Below are positions 1-8,319 of a stretch of 64,000 bases of DNA, in pieces (within the stretch, counting starts at the first letter, position 1; every line of letters begins with the position of its first letter). The notes under the pieces are model-generated. The model had not been told where the DNA came from and did no database searches. It worked only from the letters and a program-made list of their open reading frames with translations. The position numbers were made by a program, and so were the translations under genes. The stretch is from JANMEB01 sp041740495 (GTDB taxonomy: Bacteria > Planctomycetota > Planctomycetia > Pirellulales > Pirellulaceae): positions 16,677 to 80,676 of the forward strand of contig JBGSLW010000260.1 of assembly GCA_041740495.1 (NCBI GenBank), read 5' to 3'.

Positions 1-162
1 TTACGGAATGCGGTCGTTACGGAACGCGGTCGTGTTCTCCTACGGTGTTTTCCGTTGAAGTCGCGGCACGTTGTTGGGCGTTTTTTTAGGCCTATTGACG
101 CCTGCCGGTTCAAAAAGGTAACTTAGCCCGATCTTGATTGCACGATTCGGTTGCAACGAGTG

Positions 163-235
163 GGCCCCGTCGTCTAGCGGTCTAGGACATCGGCCTTTCA
201 CGCCGGTAACACGGGTTCGATTCCCGTCGGGGTCA
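163..235 (+). tRNA. tRNA-Glu (anticodon TTC)
   Basis: The segment folds as a complete cloverleaf. The acceptor arm GGCCCCG (163-169) pairs with CGGGGTC (228-234) with one G-U pair. The anticodon arm is TCGGC/GCCGG around the loop CTTTCAC, with TTC at 197-199, and the T arm is ACGGG-TTCGATT-CCCGT. The discriminator base is A235, and CCA is not encoded. It carries glutamate to GAA/GAG codons. It stands alone, upstream of and convergent to the cysteine peptidase gene. Confidence 0.96.
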
Positions 236-265
236 CTTTTTGTCTACTGCCGCGTTGTCGATTGT

Positions 266-1435
266 CTACTGCAGCGTTGTCGTCGACGCCTTGATGGAGT
301 TCCCCTCCGATTTCCCTTTGACGGAATCTCGATGGAGGGTGACGGCCACGGTTTTTAGTCGGAAGTAGTTTTCCGACATATACAAAAACCCCTTCTGGCT
401 GCCGCGCTCGCCCCACGAATTCTTGATCACGTAGTATTTGGCGCCGTTCTGGTCCTTGGCGATCCCGACCAGGTGCATCAGATGCTCTTCCCCGGTCGAG
501 AAATTTTCAAACGTCGTTTGACGCATCTCTTGGGTAACCGTTTGCTCTGGGCCAGGCGTCTTGGCGAAATCGGCGTTCCCCTCGGCCGGCAAGACGGCCA
601 CGCCGTTGTTCATTTGGAAACCTTGTTCGCTGACGTCGCCGTCCCAAGCCACCGAATACCCCTGTTCGATCGCCCGGTCGACCGCGGCCACCAGATCATC
701 GATCGGAACGTTTTCGAATTGGCCTCCGGAGAAATTGTCCGGGCATTCCAGTGTGAACGACTCGCCGAACGGGTGATGCGTGTAGGATGTCAGGCCGACG
801 TAATTCTTGGCGTCAAAGCCGATGCTCTCGGCGAACGACTTCGGCGTATACGTCTTGCCTTGATAGCTGAATTCCTGCGGAGCTTTGCCCAAATAGACAT
901 CCAGAACCGCGTTCGTCAGTTCGTCCCAGTTGCCGCTTGGCGCGCGCCGTTCTGCGAACGTCTTGGCCAGCCCCAAGAGCACGGCCTCCAACTCACCGTG
1001 GTCATGGCTAGTCGCCCCGTTGATCAGACCCGAGTACACCTCGTCGGGCACGATCCCATGTTGGCTCACCGCCTGCATCAGGTCGTGCGACATCGCCCCT
1101 TCGCCGAAATTGGTCTTGCCCTGGCGAAGGATGTAATTGCGCACCTTGTCGACATAGGTGTTTCGGACGACGAAAATTTCCGACAGATCGTGAATTCCCT
1201 TGCCCATCCGCATCGCTTCCGATTCCAAAAACGACCCGGTGGCGAAGCACCAGCATGTTCCGGTGCGATCTTGGGACTTCACCGGAGTACATTCGACGCG
1301 ATGAACGTCCGTAAACTGGTAGCCGGCTGGTTCGACTGGCGGCGCCGCCGCACTATCCTGCTGAGCCGCCGCGGACCAAGCTCCCCAAGCTCCTACGAGC
1401 ATCGCCAATGCCAGGTTTCGAATTCGCACGATCAT
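266..1435 (-). CDS. Secreted C1-type cysteine peptidase (papain/aminopeptidase C-like)
   Basis: A 389-residue papain-fold cysteine peptidase. The catalytic residues read as Cys61 in GTCWCFATGSF, His318 in EEHLMHLVGI and Asn339 in VIKNSWGERG. This spacing, with a long middle insert, is closer to the bleomycin hydrolase/aminopeptidase C (C1B) group than to short papains. Residues 1-24 form a signal peptide (MIVRIRNLALAML...SAAAQQ), so it should act outside the cytoplasm, unlike classical PepC. The start at 1435 was chosen because it gives the signal peptide and has GAGGG just upstream; the frame stays open to 1720 without one. The C-terminal 35 residues are Lys/Ser/Thr-rich and not part of the fold. 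The substrate is unknown. Confidence 0.88.
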   Translation of the reverse strand: MIVRIRNLALAMLVGAWGAWSAAAQQDSAAAPPVEPAGYQFTDVHRVECTPVKSQDRTGTCWCFATGSFLESEAMRMGKGIHDLSEIFVVRNTYVDKVRNYILRQGKTNFGEGAMSHDLMQAVSQHGIVPDEVYSGLINGATSHDHGELEAVLLGLAKTFAERRAPSGNWDELTNAVLDVYLGKAPQEFSYQGKTYTPKSFAESIGFDAKNYVGLTSYTHHPFGESFTLECPDNFSGGQFENVPIDDLVAAVDRAIEQGYSVAWDGDVSEQGFQMNNGVAVLPAEGNADFAKTPGPEQTVTQEMRQTTFENFSTGEEHLMHLVGIAKDQNGAKYYVIKNSWGERGSQKGFLYMSENYFRLKTVAVTLHRDSVKGKSEGNSIKASTTTLQ

Positions 1436-1611
1436 ATTTCCCTCGCGATGGGTGAATAAACCAGAACTTCGACATGATATCATAACCGCTCCGGACGGAA
1501 ACCAAACGCCTTGGTCGTGGCGGCGGAAATCTCGTCCCCAGGCTCGCGGCGGGCTTCGCGGGGCTCCAACGCCCGGATCTTGGATGTTGGACCGGCAGCG
1601 ATTGCAATGTC

Positions 1612-3618
1612 TCAATCCAAATCCAACTGTTTGAAAAGTGGCAGGTGGCGGTAATACACCTCCAAAATGCAGACCGCCATCGCCGTGGCGAAGATGCGAC
1701 CTCCTCCGCGTGAAGCCCAATAATCTTCATCCGGATCCCAACTGCCGGCGTCCGTCCCCTTTGTCTCCTGCGACAAGATCAGGATGTCTTTGATCTGATC
1801 GTTCCAGCGTTTCCAAGCCGTCCCGCCAAAATGGTGCATCACCTGCGTGGCGTAATACCAATAGTACAGATTGAATTCGCCGTCCGCCGGTGCGTGATTC
1901 TGGGAGAGCCAATCGACCGCCAACATCAGACGCGGATCATCCTTGCGCCACCCCAAGTACATCCGGCAGAGAATCCCCTCGGCGGTCATCGACGCGGTCG
2001 GCTCGTGATTGGCTTGATACCGATACAGAACGCCGTCGCGGCGGTACCGCTCGCTGACGTCACCACCACCCCTCCCTTTCGATGTGCTGGCAAGGTCCAG
2101 GTAATAGTCCGCCAGCTGCAATGTGTCCGGGTCGACTGCCAGGCCGGGCCCTGACATCCGAGCACTCTGTAACGCCATCAGCTGCCATCCCAAGACACTG
2201 GTGTCCCCTTCCTGGTTGGGAACATACCGCCAGCCGCCGGCCCGATGCTGGGCTCGTTCGATGAAATGGATCGCGCGCTGCGCCGGGTCGCGCAGTTTGG
2301 CATCCCCGGTCAGAGCAAACGCTTCGATCAGATCGATCGTGGCTTGCCCGTGCGCGTACATCCCGGCTTCGTTGTCCAAGCCTGCCCGCAAGTCGCCGTC
2401 CGTTTTCTGGTGCTCCAACAGCCAGTTCAAGCCCTTGGCCACCGTCTCCTTATAGACGCCAGACTCGTGGGTTTGTCCCGCTCCCAAAAAAGGCAACAAC
2501 GCCAAAGCGGTGGCCGCCGCATCCCCTGCGTTGTTCCGCCGGTCGTGGTTTTCCCAATCATTCAGACTCCAACTGCCGTCGCGATTTTGCACCGACGCCA
2601 GCCACCGCAAACCGCGCGACACCGCCGCCTCGGTCAGCATGGAGCCCCCCTCTTTGCGGACGATGTCGGCTCGCACACGTGGATCGCGAACCGCCAGCGA
2701 CCGAGTCGGCCCGGCCCGCGTCGTGATACTTCGTTTGACCGCCTCCAAGTCGGGGGGCGGCACCACCGGCGAATCGTCGACCAGCAGTTCGGCCGCATCT
2801 TGTTCAGCTCGCAATTTGAATTCCCGCAGCTCGCGATCGCCCATTTCCAACAGCGGTTCCGGCAATAAGTCGTCCTGCAACGTGTCTTCCAGGTGAATCA
2901 CGTGCTCGTCACCCCCTGGCTGGTCCGACCGATCGAGGAATGTCGTGATCGTGATCGCTTCGTGGATCACATCCTGCGGCAGAAAGATCAGCGCCAACAG
3001 CAACAACAAGATCAAGTGCAGCAGCAAACTGACCAGCCAGGCCGGCATCGCGTCGAAGCGATCCCGCATGCTGCGCCGCAAGTGAGGCTGCCCGCCGGTG
3101 CGAACCGCGCGCTCGCGCGGATCGTTCCCAGGATGCAGTGGCACCAATCCGGCCCCCCGCCTCCGCGGATCGGTCGTTGGGCGATGCGGCGCGGAGGCCG
3201 ATCGTTCGCGCCCCAACCCCTCGCTTTGCAACTGCGCCACCGCCTGCGCCTGTGCCGCGGTCAACTCGACGCACGTCTCGCACCGCCAACAGTTTGCCAG
3301 CGAAACCGACAATCGCATCGAGACCGGAGCATGGCATTCCGGGCACTCGCATAGTATCAGCGTCCCTTCCAACCACACAGGTCCGTCGGGAGTGTCGATC
3401 CGCTGACGGCAGGCGGCGTCGAGCGCCAACCCCGCCTCGTGCCGTATCGGCGCATGGGAGACCGATGCACCGGTCTCAACACCTTCGACTTCCAAGGAAG
3501 CCCGCGGAATCCGACGCTCGTCCCCCACCGGCAAGTCGGCCAATCGATCGACGCGATTCTGCAAGATCCGGTCAGCAGTCTCCGTCGTGGTGGACTTCGT
3601 TCGAATCATTGCTCTCAT
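1612..3618 (-). CDS. Membrane-anchored zinc-ribbon and terpene-cyclase-like toroid repeat protein
   Basis: A 668-residue protein of a planctomycete type. Residues about 89-115 hold two CxxC-like pairs (CECPEC and CWRCETC), consistent with a zinc ribbon. A Leu-rich transmembrane helix follows at about 195-215 (SLLLHLILLLLLALIFLP). From about 330 on come alpha/alpha-toroid repeats of the squalene cyclase/prenyltransferase class, recognisable by GLRWLASVQNRDGSW, GLNWLLEHQKTDGD and RAGGWRYVPNQ. No clear DXDD or QW catalytic signature was seen, so enzymatic cyclisation should not be assumed; a scaffold or polymer-binding role is equally possible. An alternative ATG lies three codons downstream. 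The upstream region carries three small hairpins. Confidence 0.85.
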   Translation of the reverse strand: MRAMIRTKSTTTETADRILQNRVDRLADLPVGDERRIPRASLEVEGVETGASVSHAPIRHEAGLALDAACRQRIDTPDGPVWLEGTLILCECPECHAPVSMRLSVSLANCWRCETCVELTAAQAQAVAQLQSEGLGRERSASAPHRPTTDPRRRGAGLVPLHPGNDPRERAVRTGGQPHLRRSMRDRFDAMPAWLVSLLLHLILLLLLALIFLPQDVIHEAITITTFLDRSDQPGGDEHVIHLEDTLQDDLLPEPLLEMGDRELREFKLRAEQDAAELLVDDSPVVPPPDLEAVKRSITTRAGPTRSLAVRDPRVRADIVRKEGGSMLTEAAVSRGLRWLASVQNRDGSWSLNDWENHDRRNNAGDAAATALALLPFLGAGQTHESGVYKETVAKGLNWLLEHQKTDGDLRAGLDNEAGMYAHGQATIDLIEAFALTGDAKLRDPAQRAIHFIERAQHRAGGWRYVPNQEGDTSVLGWQLMALQSARMSGPGLAVDPDTLQLADYYLDLASTSKGRGGGDVSERYRRDGVLYRYQANHEPTASMTAEGILCRMYLGWRKDDPRLMLAVDWLSQNHAPADGEFNLYYWYYATQVMHHFGGTAWKRWNDQIKDILILSQETKGTDAGSWDPDEDYWASRGGGRIFATAMAVCILEVYYRHLPLFKQLDLD

Positions 3619-3662
3619 CCACAGGACCCGTACCGCAGCCTATTGTATCCTACCCCCCCCGT

Positions 3663-3742
3663 CGTACGACTCTCCGAGTCGCACAAGTCGTCGGACGACT
3701 CTCCGAGTCGTACCTATTGTAGTACTACTCTCCAAGTCTTAC
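3663..3742. repeat. Three tandem hairpin units (CGACTC-TC-CGAGTCG type)
   Basis: Three units of about 21 bp recur every 29-30 bp: GTACGACTCTCCGAGTCGCAC, GGACGACTCTCCGAGTCGTAC and the diverged unit starting GTACTACTCTCCAAGTC. Each forms a 6-bp stem with a tiny loop. They lie 45-125 bp upstream of the start of the toroid-protein gene, where transcription factors or RNA polymerase would bind. They may be dispersed repeats or operator-like sites; the sequence alone does not decide. Confidence 0.75.
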
Positions 3743-3886
3743 TAATCTCGCGCTACCGTTCACGCGCCGGCGGGCTGACGCATTTTTCGGTTCGAAAGGG
3801 CAATCTGCAAGGTACGCCAACTCCAATAAATGGGCCTGCCCCTCTCCAGGTGAACCATTCTGTCGTTCGCCCCGTGAACGCCTACT

Positions 3887-4019
3887 AGGCTTTGTCCCAA
3901 ATCATCAGCCGCATGGCGCTAGCCTGCGGTTTCTTCGCGCATTCAACACCGGAAACCGCAGGCTAGTGCCATGCGGCTAATCGCATTGGGACGCGAAACT
4001 GTGTTTTAGGACAAAGCCT
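3887..4019. repeat. Large palindrome: nested inverted repeats with GCTAGC core
   Basis: The inner arms at 3907-3933 and 3952-3978 (27 bp) match with one mismatch. They begin AGCCGCATGGCGCTAGCC and end in GCGGTTTC. Outer arms AGGCTTTGTCCCAA (3887-3900) and GGACAAAGCCT (4009-4019) enclose them. The inner motif belongs to a dispersed family also found at 46683, 61955 and 63672. The outer arm recurs at 5231 inside the 5' part of the metalloprotease gene. Confidence 0.85.
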
Positions 4020-4107
4020 GGTCTCGCTGGCAACCCACACGATTACAGCGCCTGCCATCCGCCTGATCTTGCAGTGATTCCGCAAAAAATGTGAAATGCC
4101 GGACCGA

Positions 4108-5313
4108 TTACCGAATCCGCAAGGCGTACCGGCGGAATTCCCCCTCCACCTCCTCCGTCGAGCCCGGAAGGAACTCGGACAGTCCGCGTTTCTCGCTGCG
4201 CTCGCCGGATCCCTCCGTCGGAGGCGATAACGACGCCGTCCGCGCATCCTGCTGCAAATAACTAACGAACTCGTGCGGGTACCGTCGCAACAAAAAGTGG
4301 CACCAAGCCCACGCCAGCGAATAGCGCGCCGCCGCTTGCCTCGAATCCAAGAAGGCCTCATCATCGGCCAGGTAATCGCTGAGTCGCGTTGCTCGAGTCT
4401 CCTGAATCGCCCCCTGCAACAGCGGAACCCGCACCGGATTCGTGACCCCGGGCTTCCGCCACAGATTGGGATCGTAGGGGGACGCGCCCTCGAAGTACAC
4501 CGCCAGCCCTTCGCTCACCCACCGCGGGTGTTGGGCCAGCCGAACTTGCATCCCGCTGTTCATCATCAATTGGTGCGTCGTCTCGTGCACCAGGTTCGTA
4601 GCGACCTGACTGGCAAAGGCCTGGGAGAGCGCTGTATTGCGAGCCACCATTTCCCGCCAGGCCGGCGCCGGGTCAGCCGAAACCGCCACCCAATTCGAAT
4701 GCATGCCGTAGAACGCCGGCGGCGGCGCAGCATCCGTCCCGAATTCCTCCGCGCTGAGCCGTGCGTACGCCTCCGCGTCGCGAAGCACGACGGCAACGAG
4801 CGGCGCCTCCGGACGAGCCAGGTTCCATCCGTGCTCGGCCCATAACGCAAAAAACTGCAAGTGGACTCGCTCCAACAACTGCAGATACGGCCTGGCTTGC
4901 GAACTGGGAAGATCGCTGATCAACAAGAAATGTTCGGATTGCATCGCCCGGCAGTTGGAGAACCGCCCCAGCAAGACGGCTTCCAATTCCTCGACCGGCA
5001 ACAGTCGCGATTCGCTCGCCCGCCAATCGCGCACCTCCGCGCAGGGAATTTCCCAAATGCGTTGATCGACGCCGCGAAACCAAACTTGACATGAATCCCG
5101 CGCCAGTAACTCGCCCTGCAGAACCGTCGGCCGACCGCCGAGCCTGCAGTGGAGTTCATCGGCAGCGACCTCAGGCAAACCGCACCAAATTAGTCCGGTC
5201 CAGACGCCCAACATCCACATCCACCGAACCAGGCTTTGTCCCAAAACCGAAACCAGCACAAAGCGATTTTTGGGGACGACGCCTAACGCAAATTGCAATG
5301 CACCGGAGATCAT
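4108..5313 (-). CDS. Secreted zinc metalloprotease-like protein (DUF1570 type)
   Basis: A protein of up to 401 residues with the zinc-protease signature HETTH at 243-247 (NLVHETTHQL), followed by a downstream WVSEGLAVYFEG segment. That Glu, 20-odd residues on, fits a third metal ligand as in gluzincin-like families, and the layout matches the planctomycete DUF1570 family. The start at 5313 overlaps the stop of the upstream gene as ATGA, suggesting translational coupling. The N-terminus then contains a piece of a dispersed repeat (5231-5247) before the hydrophobic stretch MWMLGVWTGLIWCGL, so starts at 5220 or 5214, giving a cleaner signal peptide, are also possible. It is the last gene of a leftward operon with two glycan genes. 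Its target is unknown. Confidence 0.78.
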   Translation of the reverse strand: MISGALQFALGVVPKNRFVLVSVLGQSLVRWMWMLGVWTGLIWCGLPEVAADELHCRLGGRPTVLQGELLARDSCQVWFRGVDQRIWEIPCAEVRDWRASESRLLPVEELEAVLLGRFSNCRAMQSEHFLLISDLPSSQARPYLQLLERVHLQFFALWAEHGWNLARPEAPLVAVVLRDAEAYARLSAEEFGTDAAPPPAFYGMHSNWVAVSADPAPAWREMVARNTALSQAFASQVATNLVHETTHQLMMNSGMQVRLAQHPRWVSEGLAVYFEGASPYDPNLWRKPGVTNPVRVPLLQGAIQETRATRLSDYLADDEAFLDSRQAAARYSLAWAWCHFLLRRYPHEFVSYLQQDARTASLSPPTEGSGERSEKRGLSEFLPGSTEEVEGEFRRYALRIR

Positions 5314-6809
5314 TGCCTGCCCCCTGGGTTGGAGCGCGAGGCCGCTCGCCCGCCGTTGCCCCGTCGCCTGCCGCGAACCGCCCGACCGACTTTGTGTAGC
5401 CAACGCAACGGCAAGGGAGGTCGCGGATGAGGCGGATGGACCACTTCCCCCTTGAACCGACCGCTGAACAATCCATCCGCCACGAAGTACCGAAACGGGA
5501 TCCCATGTGTCTGAAACCAGTAGCCGTAGACAAGCGCGTCGCTCCGGTTCTCGGCCGGCGAAAGCGTCGCAGCCAGCAGCCGCAGTGCCTCGGCATGGTC
5601 GGCCGGCTGGTAGATGCCTCGGAAGCCCCGGTAATAGCAGGTTCCCAGCAACAACGAGGGGCGTCCCCAATACAAGGCCTCGATCCCGAGACTCGAGCCG
5701 AACGTGACGACCTTCTCCGCCTCGCGCATCAACTGATAACTGTCGACGGGGTCGTCGGCCGGAATCAACTCGACTTGCGGATGTCGAATCTCCCGTAGTC
5801 TTCGCAGGTCGGCGTTGGTCTGTCCCTTCAAATTCGGATGGACGCGGATGTACATTCGCAGGGCAGGATTCCCCGCCGGGAAATCGCGCACGATGTTTTC
5901 GATCCCGTCCACCTGGCTGGCATAAAATGGCGCCCGCCAGCTGTCGCCGATCGCAGCAAACTCGTCCTCCGACGACGTGAACAGCACGACATTCCGACGC
6001 TTCGTATCCCAGCCGGCAGGGAGAGCCCCGCGAGTCTGTTCTTTCACAAACGAATGCCACGCTCGTTCGGTTCGAGCCACCCGATCCTGGAACCACGTCC
6101 CGGCGATCCGAGCTCGCTCCTCGGGTTCATGCGGCGAACGTTCCCAAGCCTCTCGCATACGCTCCTGGAGATACTCGATGTCGTGCGGCAAGCGATTGCG
6201 AAAAATCTGATAATGCCCCGGATCGCAACCGCGTTCGTGGATCCAACAATCGACGCCGGCAGCCTGGCAAGCGCGCAGTACCGCGCGGACCGACGCAAAA
6301 CGCCCATTGAAGACGTACACGCGATCGGGCCGTCGCCGCCGGAGGGATTCCAGCACCTGCTGGTAAGTCGCCCAGGCCGCTCGCATCAACCGTTCCACCA
6401 GATCGCAGTGGGCGTCGAGCGCCGGACTCGGGTCACGCGTCAGGGATATCAGCGACGAAGCCACTGCGTAGCCGATATCGAATTCGTCCAGCCGAAACCG
6501 CTTCAGGTCCTCGATAACTCGAAACGTCGTTGCCGCCGCCAGTTGCTCCATTTCGATGCGACCCGTCAGCTCACGGGTCCGCACCCGCCCGGACAATAAC
6601 TTGAGTCCGGCTCGCCGCCGACCGACGCACGAACCGCACGCCGCCGCGCTAGGGCCGGAATTGAAGTCGCAACAGGGGAGCCCGCCGTGGCAAGCGAGCA
6701 TCTCGACAGCGTCCCCCTCGTCCAAGTGCCGCTGCATGATCTCGAGCTCGGTCTCGAAATGCGGCGCCACCGTGGCTAAGGGTGAGACAACGACAATCTG
6801 CAGTGGCAC
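5310..6809 (-). CDS. Surface/capsular polysaccharide biosynthesis protein, GT-B-like
   Basis: A protein of about 499 residues. The region RVYVFNGRFASVRAVLRAC, then HERG, VVLFTSSEDEF, IRVHPNL and TFGSSLGIEALYWGRPS, is characteristic of capsule-synthesis proteins and surface-carbohydrate glycosyltransferases with a two-lobed nucleotide-sugar fold. It probably transfers or exports a sugar for a surface polymer. GTG at 6809 was chosen because GAGG lies about 8 nt upstream and the product begins with a beta strand (PLQIVVVSPL). An ATG at 6851 in frame would overlap the upstream gene by 14 nt. It follows the glycosyltransferase gene by 28 nt and is coupled by ATGA to the metalloprotease gene. The C-terminal 40 residues are Arg-rich and unstructured. 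Confidence 0.8.
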   Translation of the reverse strand: MPLQIVVVSPLATVAPHFETELEIMQRHLDEGDAVEMLACHGGLPCCDFNSGPSAAACGSCVGRRRAGLKLLSGRVRTRELTGRIEMEQLAAATTFRVIEDLKRFRLDEFDIGYAVASSLISLTRDPSPALDAHCDLVERLMRAAWATYQQVLESLRRRRPDRVYVFNGRFASVRAVLRACQAAGVDCWIHERGCDPGHYQIFRNRLPHDIEYLQERMREAWERSPHEPEERARIAGTWFQDRVARTERAWHSFVKEQTRGALPAGWDTKRRNVVLFTSSEDEFAAIGDSWRAPFYASQVDGIENIVRDFPAGNPALRMYIRVHPNLKGQTNADLRRLREIRHPQVELIPADDPVDSYQLMREAEKVVTFGSSLGIEALYWGRPSLLLGTCYYRGFRGIYQPADHAEALRLLAATLSPAENRSDALVYGYWFQTHGIPFRYFVADGLFSGRFKGEVVHPPHPRPPLPLRWLHKVGRAVRGRRRGNGGRAASRSNPGGRQ

Positions 6810-6837
6810 GGCTCGCACCTCGCGCTGGCAAAAATAG

Positions 6838-7794
6838 TCAACTCGAACCAACCGCCCGCCCAGTCACCCCCCGCAACCACCGGCCCCAACGCGTTGAGCG
6901 CGTCTCCGGCGGATGGCTCGGAGGGACTCGAAACACATGCTGCCAGGTCCACGCATCCGCAGACGCCAATGGTTCGATCCATTCATTGCTCCGGCTGGAA
7001 TCCCACTCTCTGGAATCCATCCGCCCGACCGGCAAACAAGCCAACGGCGACTCGGCCGATGTCGTGTGCGTCGCCCCCGCACCAAACCCCAAGTTGCTCA
7101 CAAGATTCTCACCAGGCAACACTGTCCAAGCACGATGCCGCCAGCCGGCGAACATCCAGGGATAATCCCAGCTGTCGATCGCGCCCACGGCCTGCGCATC
7201 CAATTGCCTCCGCCAGTACGCCCTCTCCTCCGGATCAGGACAGATCTCGCGAAATCGCCCGCTCTCGCGGAATTCCGGCCAGCCAGGCATCTCCAAGTCA
7301 TACCGGTCCCAGGCGCGACGCCACGATGCCCAGCCCCAAATGTGGGCGTATTTGGAGAAGTAATAAGGATTCGCAACGCCGCCCGGCCTTTGGAAATTGT
7401 CGCCGCTGATCATCAAGACGCGCGGATCGTCGGCGTAGCGAGTCAACATCCGCTCGCAGAACGGAAAGAAATCCGGCGCCGGGAGGCAGTCGTCCTCCAG
7501 GATGATCATTCGCTCACAATGGTCGAACCCCCACGAAATGCCCGATGCCATCCGCTGCTTGCAACCGAGATTGGTCTCCGCAATGCAAGTTTCCAGTTCG
7601 CAGGGCCAATCGACAGCTGTGGCGATCCGCCGAACTTCTTCGACCAAATGTCGATCGGCGGGCCGATCCGCTCGAGGTCCATCCTGCACCACCAGCAGCC
7701 TCCGCGGCCGCTGCGCGCGAATCGTCTCAAACACTCGGGCCGTGAGCTCCGGGCGATTGAACACGCAAAACAAAATTGGAGTCGCCAGCGACAT
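6838..7794 (-). CDS. Glycosyltransferase, GT-A fold
   Basis: A 318-residue sugar-nucleotide glycosyltransferase. It starts with PILFCVFNRPELTARVFETI and VVQDGPR, which is the usual first strand and nucleotide loop. The metal-binding acidic motif is MIILEDDCLPAPDFF near residue 100. It also contains ISGDNFQ and a Trp-rich acceptor region (IWGWASWRRAWDRYD). This pattern fits the GNT-I/HpsD-like branch of GT-A enzymes often found with FkbM- and TylF-type methyltransferases in O-antigen or capsule clusters. It is the first gene of a leftward operon and is transcribed divergently from the TylF-like gene at 8320. Confidence 0.86.
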   Translation of the reverse strand: MSLATPILFCVFNRPELTARVFETIRAQRPRRLLVVQDGPRADRPADRHLVEEVRRIATAVDWPCELETCIAETNLGCKQRMASGISWGFDHCERMIILEDDCLPAPDFFPFCERMLTRYADDPRVLMISGDNFQRPGGVANPYYFSKYAHIWGWASWRRAWDRYDLEMPGWPEFRESGRFREICPDPEERAYWRRQLDAQAVGAIDSWDYPWMFAGWRHRAWTVLPGENLVSNLGFGAGATHTTSAESPLACLPVGRMDSREWDSSRSNEWIEPLASADAWTWQHVFRVPPSHPPETRSTRWGRWLRGVTGRAVGSS

Positions 7795-8319
7795 AACGCT
7801 TCATGGTTTCAAATTCAATTTCACCTTCCCGCGGCTATTAACGACGCGCCTTGTACCCGCGGGAACACTACCGTTGCTCCAAATCTTTTCACCCTCCCGC
7901 GGCTGTTAACGACGCGCCTGTGCCCGCGGGAGGGTCGGCTGCACGACGCAGCCGGGGAGGGCTCCTCCACCACCCACCCTGCTAGCAAACAACTCCGCTT
8001 CCAACCCACCGCCGCGGCAGCCTACTGCAGACCGCCCCCCCGGCTCAAGACCGTTTGACGTCGCTCTTTACGTTCCCAAACGAATCTGCTAAATCCTCAA
8101 GTCGAGCGCGCTGCGGCGGCGGGCCTCTAGGTCCAGGCCTGTCCCCTGCCAGCGCCGTCCGTAACCGTTCGCGAGCCAGAGGTCTGACGCGTTTTTCGGC
8201 CGGTTTGCCAAACACAAAGCAACAGTGCACTCCGAAAAACGGGTCGGACCCCCGAGAAAGTGAGCCAAACGTGGTCCACTCCAGTGAACGCTCGAGCGCC
8301 ATGGCAAGGAGGCAGGGGA
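7795..8319. other. Divergent intergenic region of the glycan island, repeat-rich
   Basis: There is no supported gene. It contains two copies of a CCCGCGG...CCGCGGG palindrome (7821-7935) and a second copy (8161-8202) of the repeat at 3753. Promoters for both divergent operons should lie here, but no clear pair of -35/-10 boxes could be fixed. Confidence 0.6.
7821..7935. repeat. Two direct copies of a 40-45 bp palindromic repeat
   Basis: Copy one (7821-7864) and copy two (7889-7935) share TTCACC-TCCCGCGGCT-TTAACGACGCGCC and end in CCCGCGGGA. The ends CCCGCGG/CCGCGGG are inverted, so each folds into a hairpin. A partial relative (CTCCCGCGG...CCGCGGGAG) lies at about 60632-60675. Confidence 0.8.

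Larger units (their letters stand above)
3619..4107. other. Gene-free interval with three repeat types
   Basis: No convincing coding sequence is visible here. It holds three small hairpins (3663-3742), a 42-bp repeat copy (3753-3794, starting CTACCGTTCACGCGCC and running into TGACGCATTTTTCGG) that recurs at 8161-8202 and more weakly at 10111-10152, and a large imperfect palindrome (3887-4019). Promoter elements for the leftward gene at 3618 must lie within or beside the hairpins. Confidence 0.7.
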
